Source: Sphingobium sp. Z007 (GTDB taxonomy: Bacteria > Pseudomonadota > Alphaproteobacteria > Sphingomonadales > Sphingomonadaceae). Taken from it: 64,000 nt of DNA. The notes beneath the pieces were generated by a model. The model was given only the letters and a program-made list of their open reading frames with translations. It did no database searches and was not told the origin of the DNA. The stretch lies in assembly GCF_900013425.1 (NCBI RefSeq), contig NZ_FBXK01000005.1:248001-312000 (forward strand), written 5' to 3'. The position numbers and the translations under genes were made by a program. Of the stretch, positions 43,199 through 52,008 are shown piece after piece (the stretch's first letter is position 1; every line of letters starts with the position of its first letter).

Positions 43199-44338
43199 TC
43201 AACCCAGTGCACGCTCCACTACCAGTGCATAGATGCGCACCAAATCCCGCAGATCCTGCACCGCCACCGCCTCGTCCAGCTTGTGCATGGTCGCGTTGTT
43301 TAGGCCGAACTCCACCACCGGGCAAATCCGCGACAGGAAGCGCGCATCGGACGTTCCGCCCGTTGTGGACAGCTCCGTTTCCACCCCCGTCACGTTGCGG
43401 ATCGCGCCGCTGACCAGATTGCTGAACGCGCCCGGCGCGGTTAGGAAGGATTCGCCGCTGATCTTGGCTTCCACCGTGCCGCCCTCAACGGCCGCTATTT
43501 TCTTGATCCGCTCGATCAGCGATGCGCCGCTATGCTGGTCGTTGAAGCGAATGGAAATGCGCGCGGTCGCCAAACCGGGGATGACATTGTGCGCGACATT
43601 GCCGACCTCCAGGTCGGTGATTTCGATATTGCTGGGCTGGAACCAGTCGGTCCCCTCGTCCAGAACCTCCGCTTCGATCGCCGTCAGGATACGCACCAGT
43701 TTGGGGATCGGATTGTCGGCCAGATGCGGATAGGCGACATGGCCCTGGCTCCCCGCCACCCGAATCCACATATTCACCGACCCGCGCCGGCCGATCTTCA
43801 CCACGTCGCCCAGCTGCTTGGACGATGTCGGCTCGCCCACCAGGCACAGGTCTGGGCGCAGGTCGCGCGCCTGCATCCGGTCCATCAGCGCCAGCGTGCC
43901 ATAGACCGCCGGCCCCTCTTCGTCGCCGGTGATGATCAGGCTGATCGTGCCCGGCAAATCGTCGGGCAGCGCGTCCAGCGCCGCGACGAAGGCGGCGATC
44001 GATCCCTTCATGTCCACCGCGCCGCGCCCGTAGAGCAGGTCGCCGCGAACCTCCGGCGCGAACGGATCGCTGGTCCAGCCCGGCCCCGGTGGCACCACGT
44101 CCAGATGCCCGGCAAAGGCGAAATGCGGTCCCGCCCCGGTTGTGCGCCATGCCAGCAGATTTTCCACCGGCCCGTCAGGCGCCTCGCCCACGGTGAAACG
44201 ATCCACGGTAAAGCCGCGCGGTGCCAGCATCGCCTCCAATACGGCGAACACCTCGCCGGTCGCCGGGGTCACCGACGGGCAGGCCAGCAAGCGCTGGGCG
44301 AGGGCCACGACATCTTGATTGGTGCTGGTCATGCTCAT
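43199..44338 (-). CDS. dapE: Succinyl-diaminopimelate desuccinylase
   Basis: A 379-residue M20 zinc hydrolase of lysine and peptidoglycan precursor synthesis, converting N-succinyl-LL-diaminopimelate to LL-diaminopimelate. Metal and catalytic motifs are FAGHLDVVPPG, GRGAVDMKGS, ITGDEEGPA and the C-terminal FGLNNATMHKLDE. GGTSDARF is the DapE-specific block. Alone on the minus strand, convergent with the GGDEF/EAL gene. Confidence 0.95.
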   Translation of the reverse strand: MSMTSTNQDVVALAQRLLACPSVTPATGEVFAVLEAMLAPRGFTVDRFTVGEAPDGPVENLLAWRTTGAGPHFAFAGHLDVVPPGPGWTSDPFAPEVRGDLLYGRGAVDMKGSIAAFVAALDALPDDLPGTISLIITGDEEGPAVYGTLALMDRMQARDLRPDLCLVGEPTSSKQLGDVVKIGRRGSVNMWIRVAGSQGHVAYPHLADNPIPKLVRILTAIEAEVLDEGTDWFQPSNIEITDLEVGNVAHNVIPGLATARISIRFNDQHSGASLIERIKKIAAVEGGTVEAKISGESFLTAPGAFSNLVSGAIRNVTGVETELSTTGGTSDARFLSRICPVVEFGLNNATMHKLDEAVAVQDLRDLVRIYALVVERALG

Positions 44339-44405
44339 GTTGCCGCGTTAGCGAAAGCCATGCGGGTTGGCCAGCTTTTGGGACCAGCCCCAGGAGGACA
44401 GGCCC

Positions 44406-44849
44406 ATGCCACGGATCGACCTGGACAGCATCGCCCAGACCAACGCCACGGGCTATCCCGCCACCCATGCCGGGATCGTGCAGGGCCGATGGGTGCGAAG
44501 ACTTGGTCCCGCGCACGGCCTCAGCGATTTCGGCGTCAGCCATGTCGTGCTGAAACCTGGCGCGGCGTCCTCGCAGCGTCACTGGCATGAGGATGAGGAC
44601 GAGTTTGTGCTGATGCTGGCGGGCGAAGCGGTGCTGGTGGAGGATGGCGCGCGCACGCCGATGGCGGCGGGCGACATGGCAGCCTTTCCCAAGGGCGAGC
44701 CGAACGGCCATCATCTGGTCAACGAAAGCGCAGCCGATTGCGTCTTCGTCGCCTTTGGCCGGCCGCCGACGGGCGATTGCCATTACCCCGATATTGACCT
44801 GCTATGGTCGCGCGGGGCCTACCGACACAAGGATGGGAGCAGCTATTGA
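44406..44849 (+). CDS. Cupin domain protein
   Basis: A 147-residue small beta-barrel protein. The cupin metal motif is SQRHWHEDEDEFVLML, and the second motif is FPKGEPNGHHLVNES. AGGAGG precedes the ATG at 44406. The reaction is unknown; such one-domain cupins are often isomerases or regulators. The adjacent LD-carboxypeptidase gene begins just after its stop, so the two are probably co-transcribed. Confidence 0.85.
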   Translation: MPRIDLDSIAQTNATGYPATHAGIVQGRWVRRLGPAHGLSDFGVSHVVLKPGAASSQRHWHEDEDEFVLMLAGEAVLVEDGARTPMAAGDMAAFPKGEPNGHHLVNESAADCVFVAFGRPPTGDCHYPDIDLLWSRGAYRHKDGSSY

Positions 44850-44851
44850 CG

Positions 44852-45886
44852 ATGCAGATCGACCGGCGCTGCGCGCTCACGGGCATGGGCGCGATGCTGG
44901 CCGCGATGGCCGCACCGGGGCACGCCGCGCCTGCGCCCTTGGTGAAGCCGCCGCGCCTGCGCGCGGGCGACACGGTGGGCCTGATCGAACCGGCGGGCTT
45001 CACCGACGACGCGTTCGACCTTGATCTGGTCAAGGAGACGATCGTCGCCATGGGCCTGAAGCCCAAGGCCGCGCCGCATCTGGCCGGGCGCTACGGCTAT
45101 CTGGCCGGGACCGACGCGGACCGCGCGGCGGACGTCAACGCGATGTTCGCCGATCCACAGGTTCGCGCGGTCTTCGCGGTGCGCGGCGGCTGGGGCTGCG
45201 CGCGCATCCTGCCCCGGCTCGACTTCGCTCTGATCCGCAAGAATCCCAAGCTGCTGGTCGGCTTTTCGGACATCACCGCGCTGCATCTGGCCTTCGCCGC
45301 CAGGGCGGGTTTCACCACTATCCACGGTCCCAATGCCGCGAGCGGCTGGGGCGCGTTTAGCTGGGACGCCTTCCGCGCCGTCGCCTTCGACGCGGCGACG
45401 CCGACCTTTTCCACCCCGGTCGGGCAAGAGGATCGGCTGGCGCAGCGCAGCGGCCGCATCCGCACCTTCCGCCCCGGCGTAGCGCGCGGGCGGCTACTGG
45501 GCGGCAACCTCACTGTGCTGGCCGCGTTGATGGGGACGCCCTGGCTGCCCGATTTCACCGGCGCGATCCTGTTCATCGAGGATATTGGCGAGCAGCCCTA
45601 TCGCATCGACCGGATGCTGACGCAGCTGTCGCTGGCGGGCGTCTTGGGCAAGTTGGCGGGCGTGGCCTTTGGCCAATGCACCGATTGCGGCCCAGCGGGC
45701 GCCAGCTATGGCGGCTTCACCTTATCGGAAGTGCTGCAACAGCATCTCGAACCGCTGGGCATTCCCGCCTTCCAGGGCGGCCAGTTCGGCCATATCGCCA
45801 ACCAATATAGCCTGCCTCTTGGCGTGGCCGCAGAAATGGACGCCAGCGCAGGGACGATCAGGTTGCTGGAGGCGGCGGTCAGATAG
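44852..45886 (+). CDS. Exported LD-carboxypeptidase (peptidase S66)
   Basis: A 344-residue serine peptidase with a twin-arginine-like signal (RRCALTGMGAMLAAMAAPGHA), acting on murein tetrapeptides in recycling or in the periplasm. The S66 triad is visible: S139 in GFSDIT, Glu in FIEDIGEQPYRIDRM and His in GQFGHIANQY. RGGWGCAR fits the family's RGGxG block. ATG at 44852 is used; an in-frame TTG at 44846 overlapping the cupin stop (TTGA) is an alternative with better spacing to GGGAG. Confidence 0.9.
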   Translation: MQIDRRCALTGMGAMLAAMAAPGHAAPAPLVKPPRLRAGDTVGLIEPAGFTDDAFDLDLVKETIVAMGLKPKAAPHLAGRYGYLAGTDADRAADVNAMFADPQVRAVFAVRGGWGCARILPRLDFALIRKNPKLLVGFSDITALHLAFAARAGFTTIHGPNAASGWGAFSWDAFRAVAFDAATPTFSTPVGQEDRLAQRSGRIRTFRPGVARGRLLGGNLTVLAALMGTPWLPDFTGAILFIEDIGEQPYRIDRMLTQLSLAGVLGKLAGVAFGQCTDCGPAGASYGGFTLSEVLQQHLEPLGIPAFQGGQFGHIANQYSLPLGVAAEMDASAGTIRLLEAAVR

Positions 45887-46166
45887 GGAAGGTAAGTGCT
45901 GGGAGGAGATCAACCATTCAGATAGCGTGATGATTGAAAAGGCAACTTCCTTCACGGCTTTATATCCGATTGGTTGTAGACGGAATCATCCAAGCCAATG
46001 GCGTTTGGTCGTGCGAAAGCTATTCGAAGAATTTGAACCGATTTTGTAGGTTTGTTCGCTTCATCTTGGGCAGGCATCAGAACCGCTAATTTTTCGAAGG
46101 TGCTGCACGCAATTTTATCGATCGCGGGAATGTCACTTGGTTTGTCGATGGCACAATTGGACGGCA

Positions 46167-46175
46167 CTCCTGCCT
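46167..46175. repeat. Target-site duplication, left copy
   Basis: CTCCTGCCT, identical to 47605-47613, directly outside the left end of the IS element. Nine base pairs is a normal duplication length for IS256-family elements. Confidence 0.88.
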
Positions 46176-47604
46176 GATCGTGTCCCGCGGGATGGTGTAA
46201 CAGCGGGTATCCTCGGTAGAGGATCGGACTGGATCAGGCTGCCACGCCGGGCAAACTGATGAGGGGATTGTCGCTGACGGTGGCGAGACTTTCAAGTGTC
46301 ATATATCGGCGAGCCACGGCCCATTCGTCCTGCTGTTCGAGCATGAGGGCTCCGACGAGGCGTACAATGGCCGCGTCATTGGGAAAGATGCCGACAACGT
46401 CGGACCTTCGTTTGATCTCTCCGTTGAGACGTTCCAGGGGATTTGTGCTGGAAATCTGCGGCCAATGTTCTTTCGGGAAGGCTGTGTAGGCGAGGACGTC
46501 TTCGCGGGAGCCATCCATCATCTCAGCAAGTTTGGGAGCGCGATCACGCAGGGCATCGGCGACTGTTTGCCATTGCTTATGAGCCTCCTGAGCAGTTTCC
46601 TGCGCGAAAATTGTCTTGATCATGGCGGTGACGGCGGCACGCTGCTTAGTGGAAACATGGGCGAGCGCATTGCGCATCCAATGAATCCGACAGCGTTGCT
46701 GGGTTGCGTGGAAGACCTTGCTGGCAGCGGCGCGTAGGCCCTTGTGATCGTCTGCAATGACAAGTTTGACGCCCCTGAGCCCGCGATCGGCAAGAGAGCG
46801 CAAGAAGCCCTTCCAGAAGGTTTCGGCCTCGGTTGGCCCGGTGTCGACGCCCAGTATCTCGCGGCGGCCATCGTTGCTGACACCGACAGCTATTATCGTC
46901 GCGGTCGACACAATCCGGCCACCCTGGCGCGATTTGATGTAGGTCGCATCGAGCCACAGATAAGGGAATTCGCCCTCGATTGGCCTGTTGAGGAAAGCGT
47001 TAACCCGTTCGTCGATCTCTTGGATCAGTCGGCTGACGGCGCTCTTGGAGATGCCCGTAGCGCCCATGGCCTTCACGAGATTATCGACCGATCGCGTCGA
47101 AATGCCCTGGACATAGGCTTCCTGGATCACCGCCGTCAGGGCCTTCTCGGCAGTCCGACGGGGTTCAAGGAAGGATGGGAAATACGATCCCTTGCGTAGC
47201 CGCGGGATCTCCAGTTCGATGTGGCCGGCCCTGGTCTCCCAGGAACGCTCTCGATAGCCGTTGCGCTGGACCTGTCGCCCGGCAGGGTCGCGAGCGCCAT
47301 GCGCGGCACCAGTCAGCACCTGCACTTCAGCTTCCATCATTCGCTCAGCGGCAAATGCCAACATCTCGCGAACGAGATCTGCATCAGCGCCCTTTTCAAC
47401 CAGCTCGATAAGGGCCATTCTGTCTGTGGTCATCGTCGTCTCCGATAGGTTCATTGGTTTCGCAACCCGAACTCTACCGAAGATTGGCGATGGCCGCCTA
47501 GACAGAAGCCATGCCACCGTTGGGGCATGAAGCTCCGGTCGCTACGCTCCCTCCGCTTCACGCCCCAACGGTGACGCTGTTACACCACGTAACGGGACAC
47601 GGCC
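46176..47604 (-). mobile_element. IS256-family insertion sequence, 1429 bp
   Basis: The ends are 30-bp imperfect inverted repeats. The left end starts GATCGTGTCCCG and the right, reversed, GGCCGTGTCCCG; both continue into TGGTGTAACAGCG after a five-base mismatch. Both start with G, as usual in the family. The 9-bp duplication CTCCTGCCT flanks it exactly. One transposase gene fills the element. A C/G-rich dyad around 47516-47571 (ACCGTTGGGGC/GCCCCAACGGT) lies between the transposase start and the right end. Confidence 0.92.
46234..47433 (-). CDS. IS256-family transposase
   Basis: A 399-residue DDE transposase of the mutator/IS256 class. The first catalytic Asp is in [14 protein letters not shown], the second in VIADDHKGL, and the Glu in [13 protein letters not shown]. 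The C2H-type [10 protein letters not shown] helix precedes the third residue. The ATG at 47433 has GGAG six bases upstream; the frame opens earlier (47517). Full length and no interruption, so the element may still be active. Confidence 0.95.
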   Translation of the reverse strand: MTTDRMALIELVEKGADADLVREMLAFAAERMMEAEVQVLTGAAHGARDPAGRQVQRNGYRERSWETRAGHIELEIPRLRKGSYFPSFLEPRRTAEKALTAVIQEAYVQGISTRSVDNLVKAMGATGISKSAVSRLIQEIDERVNAFLNRPIEGEFPYLWLDATYIKSRQGGRIVSTATIIAVGVSNDGRREILGVDTGPTEAETFWKGFLRSLADRGLRGVKLVIADDHKGLRAAASKVFHATQQRCRIHWMRNALAHVSTKQRAAVTAMIKTIFAQETAQEAHKQWQTVADALRDRAPKLAEMMDGSREDVLAYTAFPKEHWPQISSTNPLERLNGEIKRRSDVVGIFPNDAAIVRLVGALMLEQQDEWAVARRYMTLESLATVSDNPLISLPGVAA

Positions 47605-47613
47605 CTCCTGCCT
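47605..47613. repeat. Target-site duplication, right copy
   Basis: CTCCTGCCT, identical to 46167-46175, directly outside the right end of the IS element and within the interrupted TonB-like coding sequence. Confidence 0.88.
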
Positions 47614-48176
47614 CATCAAATAATGCAAACAATGTCAAAAAGGCATATGGGGCACCATTGGGTATTCGATCTACAGTAAAAACCAAATCAGGTAATACGG
47701 TGCTAGCCATGGGATATCGACTGTTGGAAACCCTCCAGTTGAGATTCATAAAATATAAGCCAGTTATTGGTTTTCCTGATTCGTCTGAGGCATGAATAAA
47801 TCTCGCTTTATTCATGATAACTCTACAAGATGCTTTATCAATAGATGAAAATCCGCTCGATGTTAGAGTTTCACATCGATACTGCTTTCCAGATGGGCTA
47901 ACAGAAATCTTGACGCGGGTTCTACCTTGCTCTCCTTCGGTGCGAGATTCTTTTGGATAGTCGGATGGACTAATTAAATTCTGACCATCGATCAATTTTG
48001 GAGGCGATGCCAATGATGCGCCCGCCAACAGCATTAAGCTAAACGCTTGTGTCAGCATGAAATACGTTTCCCAGTAATGTTAGATTACAAATAAAAATTC
48101 TGTTGAATAGAAGAGATTACAACAGATGATCCTTAATTAAATGATCGGCGGTGAAAAAATCCGCACCACCCTCCAC

Positions 48177-49454
48177 CTACTCTTCCTGTCCAACGCCATC
48201 CAACCCCGCCGCAGTCCCGCTCCCCGCCGGTTCGCCCTGCATCGCCGCCGCGACCTTCTCCGCCGCCGCCATCACGCGCAGTATATTCTCGCCCGCCAGC
48301 TTGGCGATATCCCGGTCGCTCCACCCGCGCCGCATGAGTTCGCTCAGCAATGCCGGATAGGTCTGCACCCCGCCAAGCCCCTGGGGCAGCGACCCCACGC
48401 CATCGAAATCGCTGCCGATGCCGACATGATCGACGCCCGCCACCTTCGCGATATGGTCGATATGATCCGCAACCTGCGTCAAAGTCACCACCGGTTCGGG
48501 ATTGGCCCTCTCCCACGCCGCCAGCGCCGCCTTGGCCGCTTCCGGGTCGCCGATATACAGCCCCCCGAACGGCGGCGCATTATAGCGGGCGATCTCCGCG
48601 CTGCGGGCCGCGCCCCAGATACGGCGCGCCTCCGACACATATTGCGGCGCGTAATTGACCATTACCATCCCGCTATTGGCCGCGACCTTCTGCAACAGCG
48701 AGTCAGACACGTTGCGCGGCGTATCGCACAGCGCCCGCGCGCTGGAGTGGGAGAAGATCACCGGCGCCTTGCTGACCCGCAGCGCGTCGAGCATCGTCGC
48801 CTCGCTGACATGGCTGAGATCCACCAACATCCCCAGCCGGTTCAACTCATGCACCACCGCCTCGCCGAACGGGGTCAGCCCGTCATGCTGTGGATTGTCG
48901 GTCGCGCTATCGGCCCAGGCGATGGTGCGGCTGTGGGTCAGCGTCAGATAGGATGCGCCAAGCGCGCGATAGCTGCGCAGCACGGCCAGGCTGCCGTCGA
49001 TCTGCCCGCCGCCCTCCACGCCCAGCAGCGAGCCGACCTGCCCCGCCTTGTGCGCGGCGCGCAATTCCGCCGCCGTGGTGACGAAGGCGAAATCCTTGGG
49101 GTAACGGCGCGCGAAGCTATGGGCCAGGTCGATCTGCTCCAGAGTATCCTTCACCTGCTGCAGTTCGGGCAGGTCGGCCGATACCCAGACCGACCAGAAT
49201 TGCCCGCCCACGCCGCCCGCGCGCAGCCGCGCGATGTCGGTGTGGAAGGTCGCCGGGTCCAACCGGTCGAGCGCCATCGTCCAGCGCTGCTCCTTCGCCT
49301 TGTCGGTCAGCGCTTCGGGCCAGTCATTATGTCCGTCGATCAGCGGCGTGGCCTTGAGCACCCTGGCGACCCGCGCCGCATAGGGATCGGCGGCGGCCTG
49401 GACGGCGGGGGCGGCGAGGAGGAGCGGCAGCAGGGCAAGAGGCAGGGTTTTCAT
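48177..49454 (-). CDS. Exported membrane dipeptidase (peptidase M19)
   Basis: A 425-residue zinc dipeptidase with a signal peptide (LPLALLPLLLAAPAVQA). M19 metal ligands occur in LIDGHNDWPE (HxD), LLGVEGGGQI (bridging Glu), LVDLSHVS and IFSHSSARAL, and HVGIGSDFDG is the conserved late block. It cleaves dipeptides, including D-amino acid forms, in the periplasm; some homologues degrade beta-lactams poorly. An upstream in-frame TTG (49463) is possible, but ATG 49454 is preferred. Confidence 0.92.
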   Translation of the reverse strand: MKTLPLALLPLLLAAPAVQAAADPYAARVARVLKATPLIDGHNDWPEALTDKAKEQRWTMALDRLDPATFHTDIARLRAGGVGGQFWSVWVSADLPELQQVKDTLEQIDLAHSFARRYPKDFAFVTTAAELRAAHKAGQVGSLLGVEGGGQIDGSLAVLRSYRALGASYLTLTHSRTIAWADSATDNPQHDGLTPFGEAVVHELNRLGMLVDLSHVSEATMLDALRVSKAPVIFSHSSARALCDTPRNVSDSLLQKVAANSGMVMVNYAPQYVSEARRIWGAARSAEIARYNAPPFGGLYIGDPEAAKAALAAWERANPEPVVTLTQVADHIDHIAKVAGVDHVGIGSDFDGVGSLPQGLGGVQTYPALLSELMRRGWSDRDIAKLAGENILRVMAAAEKVAAAMQGEPAGSGTAAGLDGVGQEE

Positions 49455-49554
49455 GGATCGCAAGGCTAAGGCCGCGCGGTATCAAGTCAATCACCCACCC
49501 GTGATGGCAGGACAGGGCTTCCCCCTGTCGCCGCCCCTGCCTATCCTGCCTGCA

Positions 49555-50307
49555 ATGATGATCGACCCACACGTCCTGCTCCAGGCCTATTCCATCGGCG
49601 TGTTCCCCATGGCCGACGATCGCGATGCGGCGGAGGTCTATTGGGTGGAACCCAAGCGGCGGGCGATCCTCCCGCTCGACGGCTTTCACCTGTCGCACTC
49701 GCTGTCCAAGGTCATCCGTCGCGACCGGTTCCGCGTCACCGCCAACCGCGCCTTTGCGCAGATATTGGCGCTCTGCGCACAGGCCGCGCCCGATCGCCCA
49801 TCGACCTGGATCAACCATCAGATCGAAGCCGCCTATCGCCACCTGCACGCAGCCGGCTTCGCCCATTCGATCGAAGTGTGGGAGGGGGAGGAGCTGGTCG
49901 GCGGCCTCTATGGCGTCGCGATCGGCGGCGCCTTTTTCGGCGAATCCATGGTGTCGCGCCGCACCGATGCGTCGAAAGTGGCGCTGGCCTGGCTGGTCGC
50001 ACGGCTACGCTTTGGCGGCTTCGCCTTGCTCGACTGCCAGTTCATGACCGATCATCTGCGCACGATGGGCGCCGTCGAAATCAGCCAGCGCGATTATCTT
50101 CAGTTGCTGGGCGCGGCGACCGGCGGCGTGGCGCTGGGGGCCGGGGCGGGCGCATTGGCGGCCGGTTCGGGCGCGGCGGCAGAGCTGGCGTTCGCGCCGC
50201 TCGCGGGCGAGGACGCTGCAACCGGTTCGCCCTTGGCGCCCAGCATCACCGTATCCGGCCCGGTTTCGGGCCAGGCCATCGTACAGCTTCTGACCCACAC
50301 GTCATAG
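49555..50307 (+). CDS. aat: Leucyl/phenylalanyl-tRNA-protein transferase
   Basis: A 250-residue enzyme adding Leu or Phe to proteins with basic N-termini, marking them for ClpS/ClpAP (N-degron pathway). Conserved blocks: DPHVLLQAYSIGVFPMAD, WVEPKRRAILPLDGFHLSHSL, TWINHQIEAAYRHLHAAGFAHSIEVW, GVAIGGAFFGESMVSRRTDASK and LLDCQF. The C-terminal ~65 residues are an Ala/Gly-rich tail ending SGQAIVQLLTHTS. The last 208 bp overlap, antisense, the end of the DUF2155 gene. Starts at 49555; the frame is open to 49453. Confidence 0.93.
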   Translation: MMIDPHVLLQAYSIGVFPMADDRDAAEVYWVEPKRRAILPLDGFHLSHSLSKVIRRDRFRVTANRAFAQILALCAQAAPDRPSTWINHQIEAAYRHLHAAGFAHSIEVWEGEELVGGLYGVAIGGAFFGESMVSRRTDASKVALAWLVARLRFGGFALLDCQFMTDHLRTMGAVEISQRDYLQLLGAATGGVALGAGAGALAAGSGAAAELAFAPLAGEDAATGSPLAPSITVSGPVSGQAIVQLLTHTS

Positions 50308-50762
50308 ATCGGGTGCTGCACGACATTGCGGTCGGGCCGGTCGCGGAACAGCCAGCCGGAAAAATTGCGCCGCCATTTGCCGTCCGCGCTGCTGCGGACG
50401 TCCAACTGCACGAAGGCGCCGGTTTCCTGCACATTTTCCCAGGGCGCGCTGGTTTCGCACGCCTGCAACCGCACGATGGCATCGCCCACGCGCACCGCTT
50501 CGCCAGGCTTCATGCTGAGGTCGCGGGTCAGGCCGTTGCGCTTGTTGAGCAGGCCGATGACGGCGGTGCGTTCGGCCATAGGCGTGCCCGGCAGCGCGCC
50601 GCCCGATCCCGACCGGATCGGCGCGCCCTGGACCTTGACCGGCCCGGTCTGGTTGCCCGCAGGCACGTCATTCTTGCCGCACGCGGCCAAGGCCAGCGCG
50701 CAGGACAGCAGGGGGATGTGCAACAGGATCGGCGGGACGCCCCCCGCCGGACGCCGGCTCAT
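50100..50762 (-). CDS. DUF2155 exported protein
   Basis: A 220-residue protein with a lipoprotein-type signal (LLSCALALAAC) and a DUF2155 domain: TAVIGLLNKRNGLTRDLSMKPGEAVRVGDAIVRLQACE, FVQLDV, FSGWLFRDRPDRNVVQHPIYDVWVRSC. The C-terminal ~45 residues are Ala/Pro/Ser-rich and lie entirely over the aat 3' end. The ATG overlaps the stop of NDUFA12 by 4 bp. DUF2155 next to NDUFA12 is conserved in alphaproteobacteria; function unknown, possibly envelope or complex I-linked. Confidence 0.88.
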   Translation of the reverse strand: MSRRPAGGVPPILLHIPLLSCALALAACGKNDVPAGNQTGPVKVQGAPIRSGSGGALPGTPMAERTAVIGLLNKRNGLTRDLSMKPGEAVRVGDAIVRLQACETSAPWENVQETGAFVQLDVRSSADGKWRRNFSGWLFRDRPDRNVVQHPIYDVWVRSCTMAWPETGPDTVMLGAKGEPVAASSPASGANASSAAAPEPAANAPAPAPSATPPVAAPSN

Positions 50763-51157
50763 GCCGCGTCGGGGCTCCACGCCTCATAATCGCCGGTCGC
50801 CTTCTGGCGCTGGCCGCCCTTTTCAAGCGCGCCGGACGGGCGATAGGCGTTGACGGTGCCGGTCGCGTTGGGGGTCGATTCCCGTTCCCAGATGCGCGGC
50901 GGGGGCAGGAAGCTCTCAGGCGTGCCGTCGATCGTGTGGTGCAGCCAGCCATGCCATTCGGCCGGCACGCGGCTGGCGTCGTTGACGCCATTATAGATGA
51001 CCCAGCGGCGCGTCAGGCCATTAGGGTCGGTGCCGCCCTGATAATAGATATTGCCCTGATGGTCCTCACCGACCTTGCTGCCCTTGCGGGAGGTGAAGAG
51101 AGCGGTGCCGATGGTCGCGCCATCCCACCAGGTGAAGATCTTGCCGAGGATTCCCAT
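50759..51157 (-). CDS. NDUFA12-family complex I accessory subunit
   Basis: A 132-residue protein homologous to the mitochondrial NDUFA12/B17.2 accessory subunit of NADH:ubiquinone oxidoreductase, found in alphaproteobacterial complex I. KVGEDHQGNIYYQGG, RRWVIYNGVNDASRVPAEWHGWLHH and a C-terminal Pro/Trp-rich tail are the usual blocks. Away from the nuo operon, coupled to DUF2155 through a 4-bp overlap. Confidence 0.93.
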   Translation of the reverse strand: MGILGKIFTWWDGATIGTALFTSRKGSKVGEDHQGNIYYQGGTDPNGLTRRWVIYNGVNDASRVPAEWHGWLHHTIDGTPESFLPPPRIWERESTPNATGTVNAYRPSGALEKGGQRQKATGDYEAWSPDAA

Positions 51158-51207
51158 GGGCCAAGCGCTTAGCCGCTGCGGCGAGCGTGGGCAAGGAGGA
51201 TATGGCG

Positions 51208-51735
51208 CTATCGCGGGACGGCCGGACAGAAATTAAGGTCGGTCGCGACCTTCCCGTCCGGCACAGCGCAACCGCCCCAGTTCACGACATCGCCTTCCGC
51301 GATGCCCAACTCCGCCGCGCGCCCGCCGCGCAGTTCCAGCACGGCGGCGACGGGGATGCCGGCCGACACCGGGATACGGGAATAGGGTTCGGCATTGCTG
51401 TTCAGGAAAGCGATCGTCCCGTCGGTATGGACGAACAGCATGTCGAGCGGGATCAGCGTGTCCTTCATCCAGAAACTGGCTGTGCGCGGCGGGTCCATCG
51501 GGAACAGCATGCCGCCGTTTTCGGGCAATTCCTTGCGGAACATCAACCCCTTTTCCTGCGCCTGCGGCGTGGCGGCCACTTCGACGTCGAACCGATGCAC
51601 GCCCTTGGCGGCGCGGATCACCACCGGCAGCGTGGCGACGACGGCCTGCGCCTGCGCGTTGTTTTCGGGCGATGGCGGCGGGCTGGAACAGGCGGCGAGC
51701 AGGCCGAGGGCGAGAAGGGCGGGGAAGCGGATCAT
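51208..51735 (-). CDS. DUF192 lipoprotein
   Basis: A 175-residue exported protein with lipobox LLAAC (C16) and a DUF192 domain: FDVEVAATPQAQEKGLMFRKELPENGGMLF, FWMKDTLIPLDMLFV and the C-terminal VLELRGGRAAELGIAEGDVV. DUF192 is a small beta-barrel of unknown function, widespread in alphaproteobacteria. Separate from NDUFA12 by 50 bp on the same strand. Confidence 0.9.
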   Translation of the reverse strand: MIRFPALLALGLLAACSSPPPSPENNAQAQAVVATLPVVIRAAKGVHRFDVEVAATPQAQEKGLMFRKELPENGGMLFPMDPPRTASFWMKDTLIPLDMLFVHTDGTIAFLNSNAEPYSRIPVSAGIPVAAVLELRGGRAAELGIAEGDVVNWGGCAVPDGKVATDLNFCPAVPR

Positions 51736-51911
51736 GCATCCTGCCTAATGCGATTCGCGGGGCATTGGGAGGCAATTAACCTTCAATGTGCTGGGATGGA
51801 AATGACGGCGAGCGAACCGAGGCGGACTGTCCTCTCTCGCCGGCGCGCGTGAATTAGGCAGCGATGATGAGACAGCCCACCCGCTGCGACTGACGCTTCG
51901 CACGTGAGTTT

Positions 51912-51955
51912 CGCTCGCATTAGCCGGACGCACGTGCGTCCGGCTAATGCGAGCG
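51912..51955. repeat. Perfect 44-bp palindrome
   Basis: The 22 bases 51912-51933 are the exact reverse complement of 51934-51955, with no spacer; the centre is CACGTG. Arms contain CGCTCGCATTAGCCGG. It lies 53 bp past the ApbE stop and 177 bp upstream of the DUF192 gene. No T tract follows. Confidence 0.95.
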
Positions 51956-52008
51956 GTAAGGGAAGGAAACGAACACATCCGTCATGTCCCATCACGGGAT
52001 GAGAGCCA

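Larger units (their letters stand above)
45952..48058 (-). pseudogene. TonB-C-like exported protein, split by the IS256-family element
   Basis: The 5' part (48058-47605) encodes a signal peptide (AFSLMLLAGASLA) and a TonB C-terminal-like repeat (RCETLTSSGFSSIDKASC ... ARFIHASDESGKPITG). The 3' part (46175-45952) encodes a second, similar repeat (NCAIDKPSDIPAIDKIAC ... PAQDEANKPTKSV). Removing the element and one 9-bp duplication joins them in frame as DEAG-VPSNC, giving about 222 residues. Each repeat has a matching pair of cysteines. The gene is A/T-rich compared with its neighbours. The insertion adds a stop after a few IS-encoded residues, so the protein is probably lost. Confidence 0.85.

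Noticed and set aside
48141..49469. 442-codon plus-strand ORF opposite the M19 dipeptidase gene
   Set aside because: Antisense shadow of a gene with intact catalytic motifs.
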